Below, piece by piece: positions 5,880 through 13,598 of a stretch of 16,234 nt of DNA. The first letter of the stretch is position 1. Every line of letters starts with the position of its first letter. A program made the position numbers and the translations under genes. The stretch lies in contig JASMLY010000024.1 in the NCBI GenBank assembly GCA_030748455.1, positions 1 through 16,234 of the forward strand, read 5' to 3'. This DNA comes from Phycisphaerales bacterium (GTDB taxonomy: Bacteria > Planctomycetota > Phycisphaerae > Phycisphaerales > SM1A02). Below the pieces are notes generated by a model, which saw only the letters and a program-made list of their open reading frames with translations, was not told the DNA's origin and did not search any database.

Positions 5880-7685
5880 GTGTACCAATCACTTCTCACA
5901 AACCGGTACCTGATGAGCCGCGTTATTCCCTTAATTGCGATCGCTGCTGTTGGTTTATGCGTTGCTCTCGTCATTGTGGTTGTTTCTGTCATGACGGGAT
6001 TTCTTGATATGGTGCAATCTTCTGGAAAAACATTGATGGGCGATGTCATTATCACACATGGTGTTTCGGGCATCCCGCACTACGAACAACTTGTTGAAGA
6101 CCTTGAAGCTGATCCGTCCGTACACGCAGCAACACCGATTGTCGACGGATGGGGGCTGTTGAGAATGCCCTACCCAGATGCAGAATCGAAACAGATTGAA
6201 ACGGTTCAGGTTTGGGGAATTGATCCAGAATCATTTTCAGAAGTCACTGGGTTTGATGACTCATTGCAATGGGAGACTCCCACAGAACAACAGCGTGATT
6301 GGTTGCTTTACGATGCAATCATTGCCAACGCCAAAGAACTCCTTGGCACCATGAGAGAGGATGCACAGAAACTTCTCATTGAAACCGTGGATGGCGCGAA
6401 ATCTACGATGAACTACCAATTCATTGATCTTTGGTCATCAATGGAAATACAGTTGACGGAGGATCAATGGGACATTCTTACAACGTATGACGAGCGGCTC
6501 AACAACCCAGACGCATTACGATCTCAAGGGCTAGCATTATCTCGCAACTCAATGCCTGGAATTGTCTCAGGTTTGCATGTTTCAGATGGAAACGAGCGCC
6601 AACCAGACGGTTCATATTCTGTAATACGAAATGGACATTGGTGGATGCCACGATATAACGGAACACTTACGATGCTCCCCGTAACATCTGATGGGAACAC
6701 GCTCGAACCTGAATCGATCATCATGCCCTTTACGAATGAGTTTCAATCAGGTGTGTTCATCATTGATAGTACTCGGATATTTATTCCCATTGATTCTGCA
6801 CAGAAACTCTTGCACTTTGATAGTGCTGAACTCGTAGACATCTTGGATCCCGAAACAGTTGTTGGCATCGACCCCGCGAGAGTAACAAGCGTGCTTGTTC
6901 GAGCGGTAGATGGCGTAGATGCAGAAAAACTCGAAAGCATCGCAACAACAATCTACGATACGTTTCGTGACAAATTGCAGGATAAGACACGTGTCATGCC
7001 TCCATCTAGGGGTGACCCTAGTTTAATGATCCACACGTGGCGTGAACAACAAAAAAGTTTCACTGGACCCGTTGAAAAAGAGCGAGAGTTGATTCGAACC
7101 CTCTTTTCAATCATTTACCTTGTAGTCGCAGCGTTGATCCTATCTATCTTTTGGGCGATCGTTTTTGAAAAGACCAGAGACATAGGTATTCTTCGAAGCC
7201 TTGGAGCTTCGCGCACTGGAATTGTCTGGATATTCTTACGATACAGCCTCATTATTGGTATCGCAGGTTCAATCCTAGGGCTTCTCGTTGGGTGGATTGT
7301 CACAAACAAAATTAATGAAATACACGATGCAATGGGGTCGCCCCCCCTATCAATTGCAGTTGTTGCTTTTGCCCTTACTGTTGTTTCAATCGGCGTTGCT
7401 CTCGTTCGGGGAAAACGCGGTGAGATCCTCCCAATAGTTCTTGGTCTTCTAGTCGCGATCACACTTGGTGGAATTGGAGCACTCGTTTTGTTTGTACGAC
7501 ATCAAGGAGGTGTTGTCATCTGGGATGCTTCTGTCTATTACTTCTCGAGTATTCCAAACAAGGTTGATTGGGTCTCCGCGATGTTTACTTCCATTGGAGC
7601 AATTATCTTCTGTTTGATTGGTGCAATCATCCCTGCATCAAAAGCTGCTGACACCGACCCTGTAAAGGCACTTCGCCATGAATGA
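5880..7685 (+). CDS. LolC/LolE-family lipoprotein-releasing ABC transporter permease (enlarged)
   Basis: A 601-residue inner-membrane permease that, with LolD, would release lipoproteins from the inner membrane toward the outer membrane. It has membrane helix 1 (about 15-40), a very large periplasmic domain (about 41-403), then helices near 407-428, 451-475, 488-508, 516-538 and 565-585. EKTRDIGILRSLGAS (430-444) is the coupling-helix motif that contacts the ATPase, and [17 protein letters not shown] is the usual MacB/LolE tail. It starts with GTG at 5880; the next Met, at residue 12, would cut into the family N terminus, and an in-frame TAG (the nnrE stop) rules out any earlier start. E. coli LolC/E have about 400-415 residues and four helices. 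Here there is a helix-rich periplasmic insert (about 137-215) and two extra predicted helices. Being a lone permease, it may act as a homodimer. It overlaps lolD by 8 bases. Confidence 0.88.
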   Translation: MYQSLLTNRYLMSRVIPLIAIAAVGLCVALVIVVVSVMTGFLDMVQSSGKTLMGDVIITHGVSGIPHYEQLVEDLEADPSVHAATPIVDGWGLLRMPYPDAESKQIETVQVWGIDPESFSEVTGFDDSLQWETPTEQQRDWLLYDAIIANAKELLGTMREDAQKLLIETVDGAKSTMNYQFIDLWSSMEIQLTEDQWDILTTYDERLNNPDALRSQGLALSRNSMPGIVSGLHVSDGNERQPDGSYSVIRNGHWWMPRYNGTLTMLPVTSDGNTLEPESIIMPFTNEFQSGVFIIDSTRIFIPIDSAQKLLHFDSAELVDILDPETVVGIDPARVTSVLVRAVDGVDAEKLESIATTIYDTFRDKLQDKTRVMPPSRGDPSLMIHTWREQQKSFTGPVEKERELIRTLFSIIYLVVAALILSIFWAIVFEKTRDIGILRSLGASRTGIVWIFLRYSLIIGIAGSILGLLVGWIVTNKINEIHDAMGSPPLSIAVVAFALTVVSIGVALVRGKRGEILPIVLGLLVAITLGGIGALVLFVRHQGGVVIWDASVYYFSSIPNKVDWVSAMFTSIGAIIFCLIGAIIPASKAADTDPVKALRHE

Positions 7686-8367
7686 ATCGATACTCCTTGA
7701 AGGGATCAATGTACAAAAAACATATGCACTTGGAAAAACGAGTGTTCCTGTTTTGCACGGTGTATCGATTTGTGTCGAACAGGGAAACTGGATGACCATT
7801 CTCGGCTCAAGCGGTAGTGGTAAATCTACCCTCATGCATATACTCGGCGGTCTCGATCGACCAGACAAAGATGGTGGAACGGTCATGTTTCATGGCGAGT
7901 CACTTTGGGACAAAACAAACAAAGAGATCAATGTGTATCGAAACAAACACGTAGGATTCGTCTTTCAGTTTTATCACCTGCTGCCTGAACTAACAGTTCT
8001 CGAAAATGTACTCTTACCCGCGATGATTGGGAGAGGAAATCTGAACACAAGTGGTGCAAAAGTTCGAGCAACCTCCCTCATTGATCGGTTCTCGCTTTCT
8101 CATCGAATGCACCACAGACCAAGAGAGCTCTCAGGTGGAGAACGGCAACGTGCTGCCATTGCCAGAGCCCTTGTCAATGAACCTGAGATTCTTCTCGCAG
8201 ATGAACCCACTGGCAATCTTGATGAAACTACGGGGGGTGAGATTCTAGATGTCCTTCAGAGCCTCCATCAGGATGGACTTACGATCGTCATGGTCACACA
8301 TGATCAAGACATCGCACGAAAAGGCAACGAGGTCATACAACTCAGAAATGGCACTTTGCAAACCTGA
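7678..8367 (+). CDS. lolD: ABC transporter ATP-binding protein, LolD family
   Basis: A 229-residue cytoplasmic ATPase that drives the adjacent LolC/E-type permease. Motifs in order: Walker [10 protein letters not shown] (43-51), Q-loop Gln97 in [17 protein letters not shown], signature LSGGERQR (151-158), Walker B ILLADE (171-176) followed by PTGNLD, and the switch His208 in VTHD. The [14 protein letters not shown] stretch and the short length are typical of the LolD/MacB/FtsE group. The ATG lies 8 bases inside the 3' end of the permease gene, so the two are surely co-translated. MacB-type export of another substrate cannot be excluded on sequence alone. No terminator is seen after the gene. 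Confidence 0.92.
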   Translation: MNESILLEGINVQKTYALGKTSVPVLHGVSICVEQGNWMTILGSSGSGKSTLMHILGGLDRPDKDGGTVMFHGESLWDKTNKEINVYRNKHVGFVFQFYHLLPELTVLENVLLPAMIGRGNLNTSGAKVRATSLIDRFSLSHRMHHRPRELSGGERQRAAIARALVNEPEILLADEPTGNLDETTGGEILDVLQSLHQDGLTIVMVTHDQDIARKGNEVIQLRNGTLQT

Positions 8368-8518
8368 ACTTATGACAGATTGGCACGTTCTGAAACTTCC
8401 ATGTTGTATCAGTAGCAAATACACCGGACAAAATCACTATTTTCATTGTTATCTGACGTTTTTTTGCAAAAACCGAAGATCCTCTCAAATGGAACACCAC
8501 TTGCACCGATTGTATTGG

Positions 8519-8566
8519 TGTGGGTCCTCTTATAGCCCACAGAAAGTATCCCGCATATCATGCGGG
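8519..8566 (+). promoter_or_regulatory. Two tandem hairpins in the clpC 5' leader
   Basis: The 215 bases between lolD and clpC hold no gene I can support. Near the clpC end are two stem-loops: TGTGGG (8519-8524) pairing with CCCACA (8536-8541), and CCCGCAT-ATC-ATGCGGG (8550-8566), a perfect 7-bp stem. The second ends 1 base before the clpC ribosome site GGAG (8568-8571), so it could affect ribosome access. I see no CIRCE or CtsR-type repeat and no convincing sigma-70 promoter. A 12-base palindrome TTTTTGCAAAAA also lies at 8461-8472. The regulatory role is an inference. Confidence 0.4.
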
Positions 8567-8582
8567 TGGAGAACTGAACACT

Positions 8583-11108
8583 ATGTTTGAACGACTAACA
8601 GACCGAGCTCGAAAAGTTATGGCCCTCGCAAACCAAGAGGCCCAACGCTTTAATCACGAATACATTGGCACCGAGCACATTTTGCTTGGGCTCGTCAAGG
8701 AAGGATCTGGGGTCGGTGCGAACGTCCTCAAGCACCTAGAAATTGACCTCCGCAAGGTTCGACTTGAGGTTGAGAAACTTGTAAAGAGTGGACCTGACAT
8801 GGTCACAATGGGCAAACTGCCCCAAACACCTCGTGCCAAAAAGGTAATCGAATACGCGATTGAAGAAGCCCGTTCGTTAAACCACAACTATGTTGGTACA
8901 GAGCACTTGCTTCTTGGGTTACTCCGTGAACAAGATGGTGTTGCAGCACAAGTCCTCATGAATCTAGGCCTAAAACTTGATGACGTTCGAGAAGAGGTAT
9001 TGAATCTTCTTGGTGCAGGTGTTGATGGCGGTGCTGAAATGAGCGGCGAAGAAGAAGAAATGGAGCCATCTGGAGATTCGCCAAGCCCATCACCTCGGGG
9101 TCGAGTCAAAAGCAAGACTCCCGCACTTGATAGTTTTGGCCGTGACCTCACTGCCCTCGCGAAAAAGGATGAGCTTGACCCAGTGATTGGTCGCCACAGC
9201 GAGATTGAGCGTCTCATTCAAGTTCTGTGTCGGCGAACTAAGAACAACCCGGTACTTCTTGGCGAAGCTGGTGTTGGTAAGACTGCAATTATCGAAGGCC
9301 TCGCACAACGAATCGTTGCTTGTGAAGTTCCAGATCTTCTACACGACCGCCGAGTCGTCGTGTTAGACCTTGCAATGATGGTTGCTGGCACGAAGTATCG
9401 TGGACAGTTCGAAGAACGAATCAAAGCTGTGATGAACGAAGTGCGCCGCGCGAAGAACATCTTGCTGTTCATTGATGAACTCCACACTCTTGTAGGTGCA
9501 GGTGGTGCAGAAGGTGCAATCGATGCGTCCAATGTTTTAAAACCAGCTCTGTCACGCGGAGAAATCCAGTGTATCGGTGCAACGACATTTGACGAGTATC
9601 GAAAATACATCGAAAAAGACGCAGCACTTGAGAGACGCTTTCAATCCATTCCCGTCAATCCACCGAACACAGAAGACACGATTGCTATTCTCAAAGGTCT
9701 TCGTGAGCGGTATGAGAAACACCACCGCGTCAACATTACAGATGAAGCAATTTCAGCAGCTGTGGACCTTTCAAACCGCTACATTTCCGCTCGGGTGCAA
9801 CCGGATAAATCGATCGATGTCATCGATGAAGCTGGTGCTCGTGTTCGCCTAAAATCAATGACCAAACCCCCTTCAATGGCAGACCTCGAGGAAAAACTCG
9901 AACTCCTCAAAGTTAAAAAAGATGAGGCTGTGAAAAACGCAGACTATGAAGAGGCCGCTTCATTGCGAGATAAAGCTGAACAAATTCGCAAGGAAAAAGA
10001 CACCATTCAAAAGGAATGGCGCGAAAAAATGAACGAAGTCAACGGCATCGTTGATGAAGACATCATCGCAGAGGTTATGTCAAGCATGACGGGTGTACCA
10101 CTCACTCGACTTGAAGAGGGCGAATCAGAGCGCCTCCTTCACCTTGAAGAAGAGTTACACAATACTGTCATCAGTCAACACGATGCAATCACCCAGATCG
10201 CCCGAGCAATACGAAAGGCTCGAAGTGGGTTGAAAGACCCGAATCGCCCAATGGGTTCATTCCTTTTCTTGGGACCAACAGGTGTTGGTAAAACACTGCT
10301 TGCAAAAGCCCTGACTGATTTTATGTTCGGCGATCCTGATTCAATGATCTACCTCGACATGTCTGAGTACATGGAAAAGCATGCGATCTCACGATTGGTC
10401 GGCGCACCTCCTGGGTACGTCGGGTATGAAGAAGGTGGACAACTCACAGAAAAAGTACGCCGTCACCCCTACTCTGTTGTTTTGTTCGACGAAGTAGAAA
10501 AAGCCCACGGTGATCTGTTCAATATGCTCCTTCAAATCATGGAAGAAGGACGGCTCACTGATTCCTTTGGACGTCAAGTCGACTTCCGAAATACGATCGT
10601 CATTTTGACATCAAACATTGGCGCTGACCTGATCAAAGGTGGCCAATCATTCGGGTTTGGTAAGCGTGAAGAAGTGATGGATTACGATAAGTTGCAAAAG
10701 CAACTGCTCGCGGAAACTGAAAAATATTTCCGACCAGAGTTTATCAACCGCCTCGATGATGTCATCGTCTTCCGCCCACTAACAAAGGATGACCTGTATC
10801 AAATCATCGACATTGAACTTGCAAAAGTAGACTCCCGTCTCAAAGAGAAGGGAATGGAAATGCACCTCGATCAAAAAGCCAAGGATTTCCTAATTGAAAA
10901 GGGTTACAACCCTGACTTTGGTGCACGCCCTCTACGTCGGGCACTCAGTTCGTTTATTGAAGATCCGATGGCAGAATCTCTGCTTGCAGGCGATTATAAA
11001 AGTGGTGATCGGATTGACATCACACATAAGAAAGATGATGACCACTTGTTCTTCTCATCGACTCGGTCTGAGACGGAAGAAAAGGAACCTGAAACAACAG
11101 GCGCTTGA
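8583..11108 (+). CDS. clpC: ATP-dependent Clp protease ATP-binding subunit ClpC
   Basis: An 841-residue Hsp100 unfoldase that feeds substrates to ClpP. It has the double Clp-N repeat (about 3-145), an acidic and Ser/Pro linker, and a first AAA+ domain with Walker A GEAGVGKT (227-234), Walker B LLFIDE (294-299) and the arginine-finger region LERRF. A UVR motif follows in a middle coiled coil (about 433-470, [18 protein letters not shown]). The second AAA+ domain has Walker A GPTGVGKT (564-571) and Walker B VVLFDE (632-637). FGF at 690-692 matches the ClpP-binding loop, so this is a ClpP partner rather than ClpB, which lacks both the loop and UVR. The ATG at 8583 has GGAG at 8568-8571 and gives the standard N terminus [13 protein letters not shown]; the longer GTG frame from 8520 is rejected. 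The C-terminal tail is acidic. No clpP is in the window. Confidence 0.97.
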   Translation: MFERLTDRARKVMALANQEAQRFNHEYIGTEHILLGLVKEGSGVGANVLKHLEIDLRKVRLEVEKLVKSGPDMVTMGKLPQTPRAKKVIEYAIEEARSLNHNYVGTEHLLLGLLREQDGVAAQVLMNLGLKLDDVREEVLNLLGAGVDGGAEMSGEEEEMEPSGDSPSPSPRGRVKSKTPALDSFGRDLTALAKKDELDPVIGRHSEIERLIQVLCRRTKNNPVLLGEAGVGKTAIIEGLAQRIVACEVPDLLHDRRVVVLDLAMMVAGTKYRGQFEERIKAVMNEVRRAKNILLFIDELHTLVGAGGAEGAIDASNVLKPALSRGEIQCIGATTFDEYRKYIEKDAALERRFQSIPVNPPNTEDTIAILKGLRERYEKHHRVNITDEAISAAVDLSNRYISARVQPDKSIDVIDEAGARVRLKSMTKPPSMADLEEKLELLKVKKDEAVKNADYEEAASLRDKAEQIRKEKDTIQKEWREKMNEVNGIVDEDIIAEVMSSMTGVPLTRLEEGESERLLHLEEELHNTVISQHDAITQIARAIRKARSGLKDPNRPMGSFLFLGPTGVGKTLLAKALTDFMFGDPDSMIYLDMSEYMEKHAISRLVGAPPGYVGYEEGGQLTEKVRRHPYSVVLFDEVEKAHGDLFNMLLQIMEEGRLTDSFGRQVDFRNTIVILTSNIGADLIKGGQSFGFGKREEVMDYDKLQKQLLAETEKYFRPEFINRLDDVIVFRPLTKDDLYQIIDIELAKVDSRLKEKGMEMHLDQKAKDFLIEKGYNPDFGARPLRRALSSFIEDPMAESLLAGDYKSGDRIDITHKKDDDHLFFSSTRSETEEKEPETTGA

Positions 11109-11125
11109 TTTTTCACTATCTTTTC

Positions 11126-11162
11126 AAAACGGCACGAATACATATATTCGTGCCGTTTTTTA
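11126..11162 (+). terminator. Strong intrinsic terminator after clpC (probably bidirectional)
   Basis: AAAACGGCACGAATA (11126-11140), loop CATA, then the exact reverse complement (11145-11159), running into a T tract through 11162. The 15-bp perfect stem begins 18 bases after the clpC stop. Read on the other strand it also ends in TTTT and lies downstream of the convergent pseudouridine synthase gene, so it can serve both. Confidence 0.9.
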
Positions 11163-11186
11163 TAGTTGATCAGTTCAAAAGAAGAC

Positions 11187-11876
11187 TCAAAACTGTGCAG
11201 ATGTTTCAAATGTCATCGGTTGTTTCGTAACAGGATGTACCACAGACAAAGAAGTTGCATGGAGCAGAAGGCGGTCTGCCATGGCTTGTTGGTCTTGCGT
11301 TGCATACAAATCATCCCCAAGAATTGGGTGTCCAATCTCTCTCAAGTGAATCCGTAATTGGTGTGAGCGCCCTGTTTTTGGGAAAAGAAGAAGGCGAGAT
11401 CGATCTTCAAGCCGTTCTAGAACCTTCCACCTCGTCTCTGAGGGTTTGCCCTGCAGGTGGTCAACACACTGCTTTGGTGGGTTCTCCAAATCCTTACGAA
11501 TTGGCAATTGAATCACGCCCTCGTCCTGTTTTACAATGCCATATACGATCGCTTCGTATGTTTTACCTACCTCGCGGTCCTGAAATTGCCTACTCAATTC
11601 ACGGTGTGATGCTCGATCATTTGCCATGATGATGACGCCTGAAGTATCACGGTCAAGTCGATGCACAATTCTTGCCCCCTCCACAGCAGACGCTACACGA
11701 ACGGCGAGGCAATCTCGTTTGTCTAGGCCTATACCAGGTACAGAGAGAAGCCCAGAAGGTTTATCGAGTACAACAATTGTTTCATCCCTATAAAGGACTG
11801 AAACCCCGTGCGGAGAATACTCATATTCCTTAGAATGTGTTGTTTGATCGTTCAAGGAGTACACCAATGATCTCAT
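11187..11876 (-). CDS. RluA-family pseudouridine synthase
   Basis: A 229-residue RNA-modifying enzyme that isomerises uridine to pseudouridine in rRNA and/or tRNA. Seen are VLYRDETIVVLDKPSGLLSVPG (27-48), the catalytic motif HRLDRDTSG (72-80) with Asp75, KTYEAIVYG, and KTGRSHQLRIHLREIGHPILGDDLY (167-191). There is no S4 RNA-binding domain, and the length is close to E. coli RluA (about 219), so RluA-type targets are more likely than RluC/D, but the site modified cannot be told. The start is uncertain: ATG 11876 is chosen because it is the closest Met before the domain. ATG 11945 would extend far into the divergent gene, and TTG/GTG codons just downstream are possible. No Shine-Dalgarno sequence is seen. 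The 5' end overlaps the divergent PD40 gene by 10 bases. Confidence 0.9.
   Translation of the reverse strand: MRSLVYSLNDQTTHSKEYEYSPHGVSVLYRDETIVVLDKPSGLLSVPGIGLDKRDCLAVRVASAVEGARIVHRLDRDTSGVIIMANDRASHRELSRQFQDREVGKTYEAIVYGIVKQDEGVIQLPIRKDLENPPKQCVDHLQGKPSETRWKVLERLEDRSRLLLFPKTGRSHQLRIHLREIGHPILGDDLYATQDQQAMADRLLLHATSLSVVHPVTKQPMTFETSAQF
11854..11859 (+). promoter_or_regulatory. Ribosome binding site that sets the PD40 gene start
   Basis: AAGGAG sits 7 bases before ATG 11867. It selects that ATG, which begins a clean signal peptide, over an upstream in-frame TTG at 11837. Confidence 0.8.
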
Positions 11877-12994
11877 ATTGTATTGTTTTATGCACCCTCG
11901 CTGTTTCTGTTCAAAGTGATGCACTACATCCCGACGAAGTCGCAAGCATTGGCTCGCCCGTTATGCTTACTGATCCTGATGTGTTTCTTAAAGCTGGAGA
12001 AAGTTACTTCGATCCAGCAGGCAAACGTGTCATATTCCAAGCGATCGAACATCCACCAGCTGGCGAAGAACCTGAAGAAAACTATGGCATGTATCTCGGT
12101 GATCTCACCTTTGATGATGCAGGTACGATTACGGGACTTACAAATATTCAGCGAATAAGCAATGAGGGATCTGCAAACACTTGTGGGTGGTTCCACCCCA
12201 CCGAAGAACATACGGTAATGTTTGCAACGACATTGACCCCACTTGTTGAAGAAGACATTCCAGGATATCAACGAGATTCAGGTCGATATCGATGGGCATT
12301 TCCTCCAAAAATGAATATCGTGTCGTGCGATCTGTCGAACAACAACGCCACGAGCGAACTCGTCACAGACAATGAACATTACCTTGCTGAAGGATCGTGG
12401 AGCCCAGATGGTCGACACATTTTGTACTGTTCACTCAAAAGTGGTATCGGTGATATTTACATTACCGATCTCAACACTCAAACAACTCGACTAATCGTTG
12501 GGGATGAGGGATATGATGGGGGACCATTCTTTTCACCCGATGGAAAACGCATCGTGTACCGTTCTGACCGTCGTGGAAACGATCTTCTGCAACTCTACGT
12601 TGCTGACCTCGCCTTCGACGAAGATGGCTCCATCATTGGTATCTCAAAAGAATACCAACTTACAGATAATCCACACGTGAACTGGGGACCATTTTGGCAT
12701 CCAAACGGGCGCTTTCTCCTGTACGCAACAAGTGAAGTAAGCCATGGAAATTATGAACTCTTTGTTTGTGATGCCGACAGTGGTGAACACGATGGAACAA
12801 CAAGATATGGAACACGTCGTCGACGTGTCACACACGCAGAGGGTTTCGATGGGCTGCCAGTCTTCAATACCGAAGGTGATGTTTTGATGTGGACGAGTAA
12901 ACGGCAAACGGGAACAAGTCAACTTTGGACCGCGCCCTTTATTTTTGATCTTGACGCAGGTCCACAAATGGCTCGTAGCCCCCACGGTCACTAA
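11867..12994 (+). CDS. Exported TolB-like PD40 beta-propeller protein
   Basis: A 375-residue protein with an N-terminal signal peptide (MISYCIVLCTLAVSVQS, cleavage probably near residues 17-20), then repeated PD40/WD40-like blades. Blade cores are visible at about 46-58 (YFDPAGKRVIFQA), 177-189 (SWSPDGRHILYCS), 220-235 (FFSPDGKRIVYRSDRR), 276-288 (FWHPNGRFLLYAT) and a degenerate one at 331-345. It therefore resembles the propeller half of TolB but lacks TolB's N-terminal domain and is not beside a tol-pal cluster. Such proteins act in the periplasm as binding scaffolds. The stretch at 230-260 (RSDRRGNDLLQLYVADL) suggests blades that face a partner. The true partner and function are unknown. 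Its stop overlaps the next gene's start by one base (TAATG). Promoters must lie inside the divergent pseudouridine synthase gene; TAGAAT at 11831-11836 is a weak -10 candidate without a -35. Confidence 0.82.
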   Translation: MISYCIVLCTLAVSVQSDALHPDEVASIGSPVMLTDPDVFLKAGESYFDPAGKRVIFQAIEHPPAGEEPEENYGMYLGDLTFDDAGTITGLTNIQRISNEGSANTCGWFHPTEEHTVMFATTLTPLVEEDIPGYQRDSGRYRWAFPPKMNIVSCDLSNNNATSELVTDNEHYLAEGSWSPDGRHILYCSLKSGIGDIYITDLNTQTTRLIVGDEGYDGGPFFSPDGKRIVYRSDRRGNDLLQLYVADLAFDEDGSIIGISKEYQLTDNPHVNWGPFWHPNGRFLLYATSEVSHGNYELFVCDADSGEHDGTTRYGTRRRRVTHAEGFDGLPVFNTEGDVLMWTSKRQTGTSQLWTAPFIFDLDAGPQMARSPHGH

Positions 12995-13587
12995 TGAGGC
13001 ATTGCCTTCTCATCCTCTGTTGCATACTAGGTGCTTGCAAAACACAAAGAGTTGAATACCACAAACGCCCCGCATGGCATTACGCCGTGGATAAAAAAAT
13101 GCCCAATGAAGTTGTGCAAAAAGATGGGACAATCGTAAAGTATGCAACTGTAGGAAGTTCTCGTACTGAGGCTGTATCTCGGTACTTAGATGGGATCGAA
13201 TTGCGGAGTGAAGATCTCTTAACAGGTGAAATTACCTTACGAGCTGTGCTTCCAGAACATGTGTTAGAGCAAACGCTCGTTTGTTTACGTGACCGTGATT
13301 GGGATTTACTCTATGAACAAGTGCTCGCCAATGTAACCCGCGAGCACTATGAGGAAAAAGACCGAGGTAGAGAAGAGTTCAATGCATTCTTTGAACGGTA
13401 CAGGAAAGAGCTCGGTAAAACAGTACAGAGATTATTGCGTGGAAAATCTTTCGGTGATGTTATGGTTCACGATGAGGGCGAGATGGTCATTGTCACATTT
13501 GCACCCGGCTCTCTTGGTGACTTTAAGTTTCACACAGTCAAACTCATTCGTGAAGGTGAGTTTCTCAAATTAGCAGTAATAGAATAA
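12994..13587 (+). CDS. Small lipoprotein of unknown function
   Basis: A 197-residue protein I do not recognise. The N terminus MRHCLLILCCILGACKTQ is a lipoprotein signal with lipobox LGAC. Cleavage before Cys15 would leave a lipid-anchored protein with Lys at +2, which in E. coli rules would not retain it in the inner membrane. The mature part is charged and predicted soluble: a beta-like stretch (about 45-90, GTIVKYATVGSSRTEAV), a long helical section (about 105-150, rich in Arg, Glu and Tyr), and a C-terminal beta stretch (FGDVMVHDEGEMVIVTFAP ... TVKLIREGEFLKLAVIE) that resembles DUF4440/NTF2-like folds, a weak guess. The start overlaps the PD40 gene stop, so the two exported proteins are co-translated and may act together in the envelope. 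Confidence 0.75.
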   Translation: MRHCLLILCCILGACKTQRVEYHKRPAWHYAVDKKMPNEVVQKDGTIVKYATVGSSRTEAVSRYLDGIELRSEDLLTGEITLRAVLPEHVLEQTLVCLRDRDWDLLYEQVLANVTREHYEEKDRGREEFNAFFERYRKELGKTVQRLLRGKSFGDVMVHDEGEMVIVTFAPGSLGDFKFHTVKLIREGEFLKLAVIE

Positions 13588-13598
13588 TGCATTATTCT
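13581..13598. repeat. 18-bp perfect palindrome joining two convergent stop codons
   Basis: AGAATAATGCATTATTCT reads the same on both strands. Each half supplies a GAA-TAA end: the last Glu and stop of the lipoprotein on + and of the FIST protein on -. It can fold as a 7-bp stem with loop TGCA, but it is A/T-rich and has no T tract, so it is a weak terminator candidate at best. Confidence 0.7.

Noticed and set aside
5862..5882. nnrE and the permease gene share a reading frame separated by one TAG and 15 bases, suggesting a readthrough fusion.
   Set aside because: One in three neighbouring genes share a frame by chance. Both proteins are complete on their own, and no readthrough signal is visible.
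5399..6073. A 224-codon open frame on the - strand opposite nnrE and the start of the permease gene.
   Set aside because: It spans the junction of two well-recognised + strand genes, has no recognisable motif and is rich in Thr/Ile/Arg as expected for an antisense shadow.
8520..8582. An N-terminal extension of ClpC from GTG 8520.
   Set aside because: The added 21 residues are unlike any ClpC N terminus and are encoded by the hairpin leader. ATG 8583 has a ribosome site and gives the family N terminus.
8368..8582. A hidden small gene or a sigma-70 promoter in the lolD-clpC gap (for example TTGGCA at 8380 with TTGTAT at 8404).
   Set aside because: The -10 lacks the key second-position A, other candidates match no better than chance, and no open frame has a ribosome site plus credible composition.
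11171..11186. A second terminator just before the pseudouridine synthase stop.
   Set aside because: Only a 4-bp TTGA/TCAA pairing is present; the strong hairpin at 11126-11159 already serves both strands.
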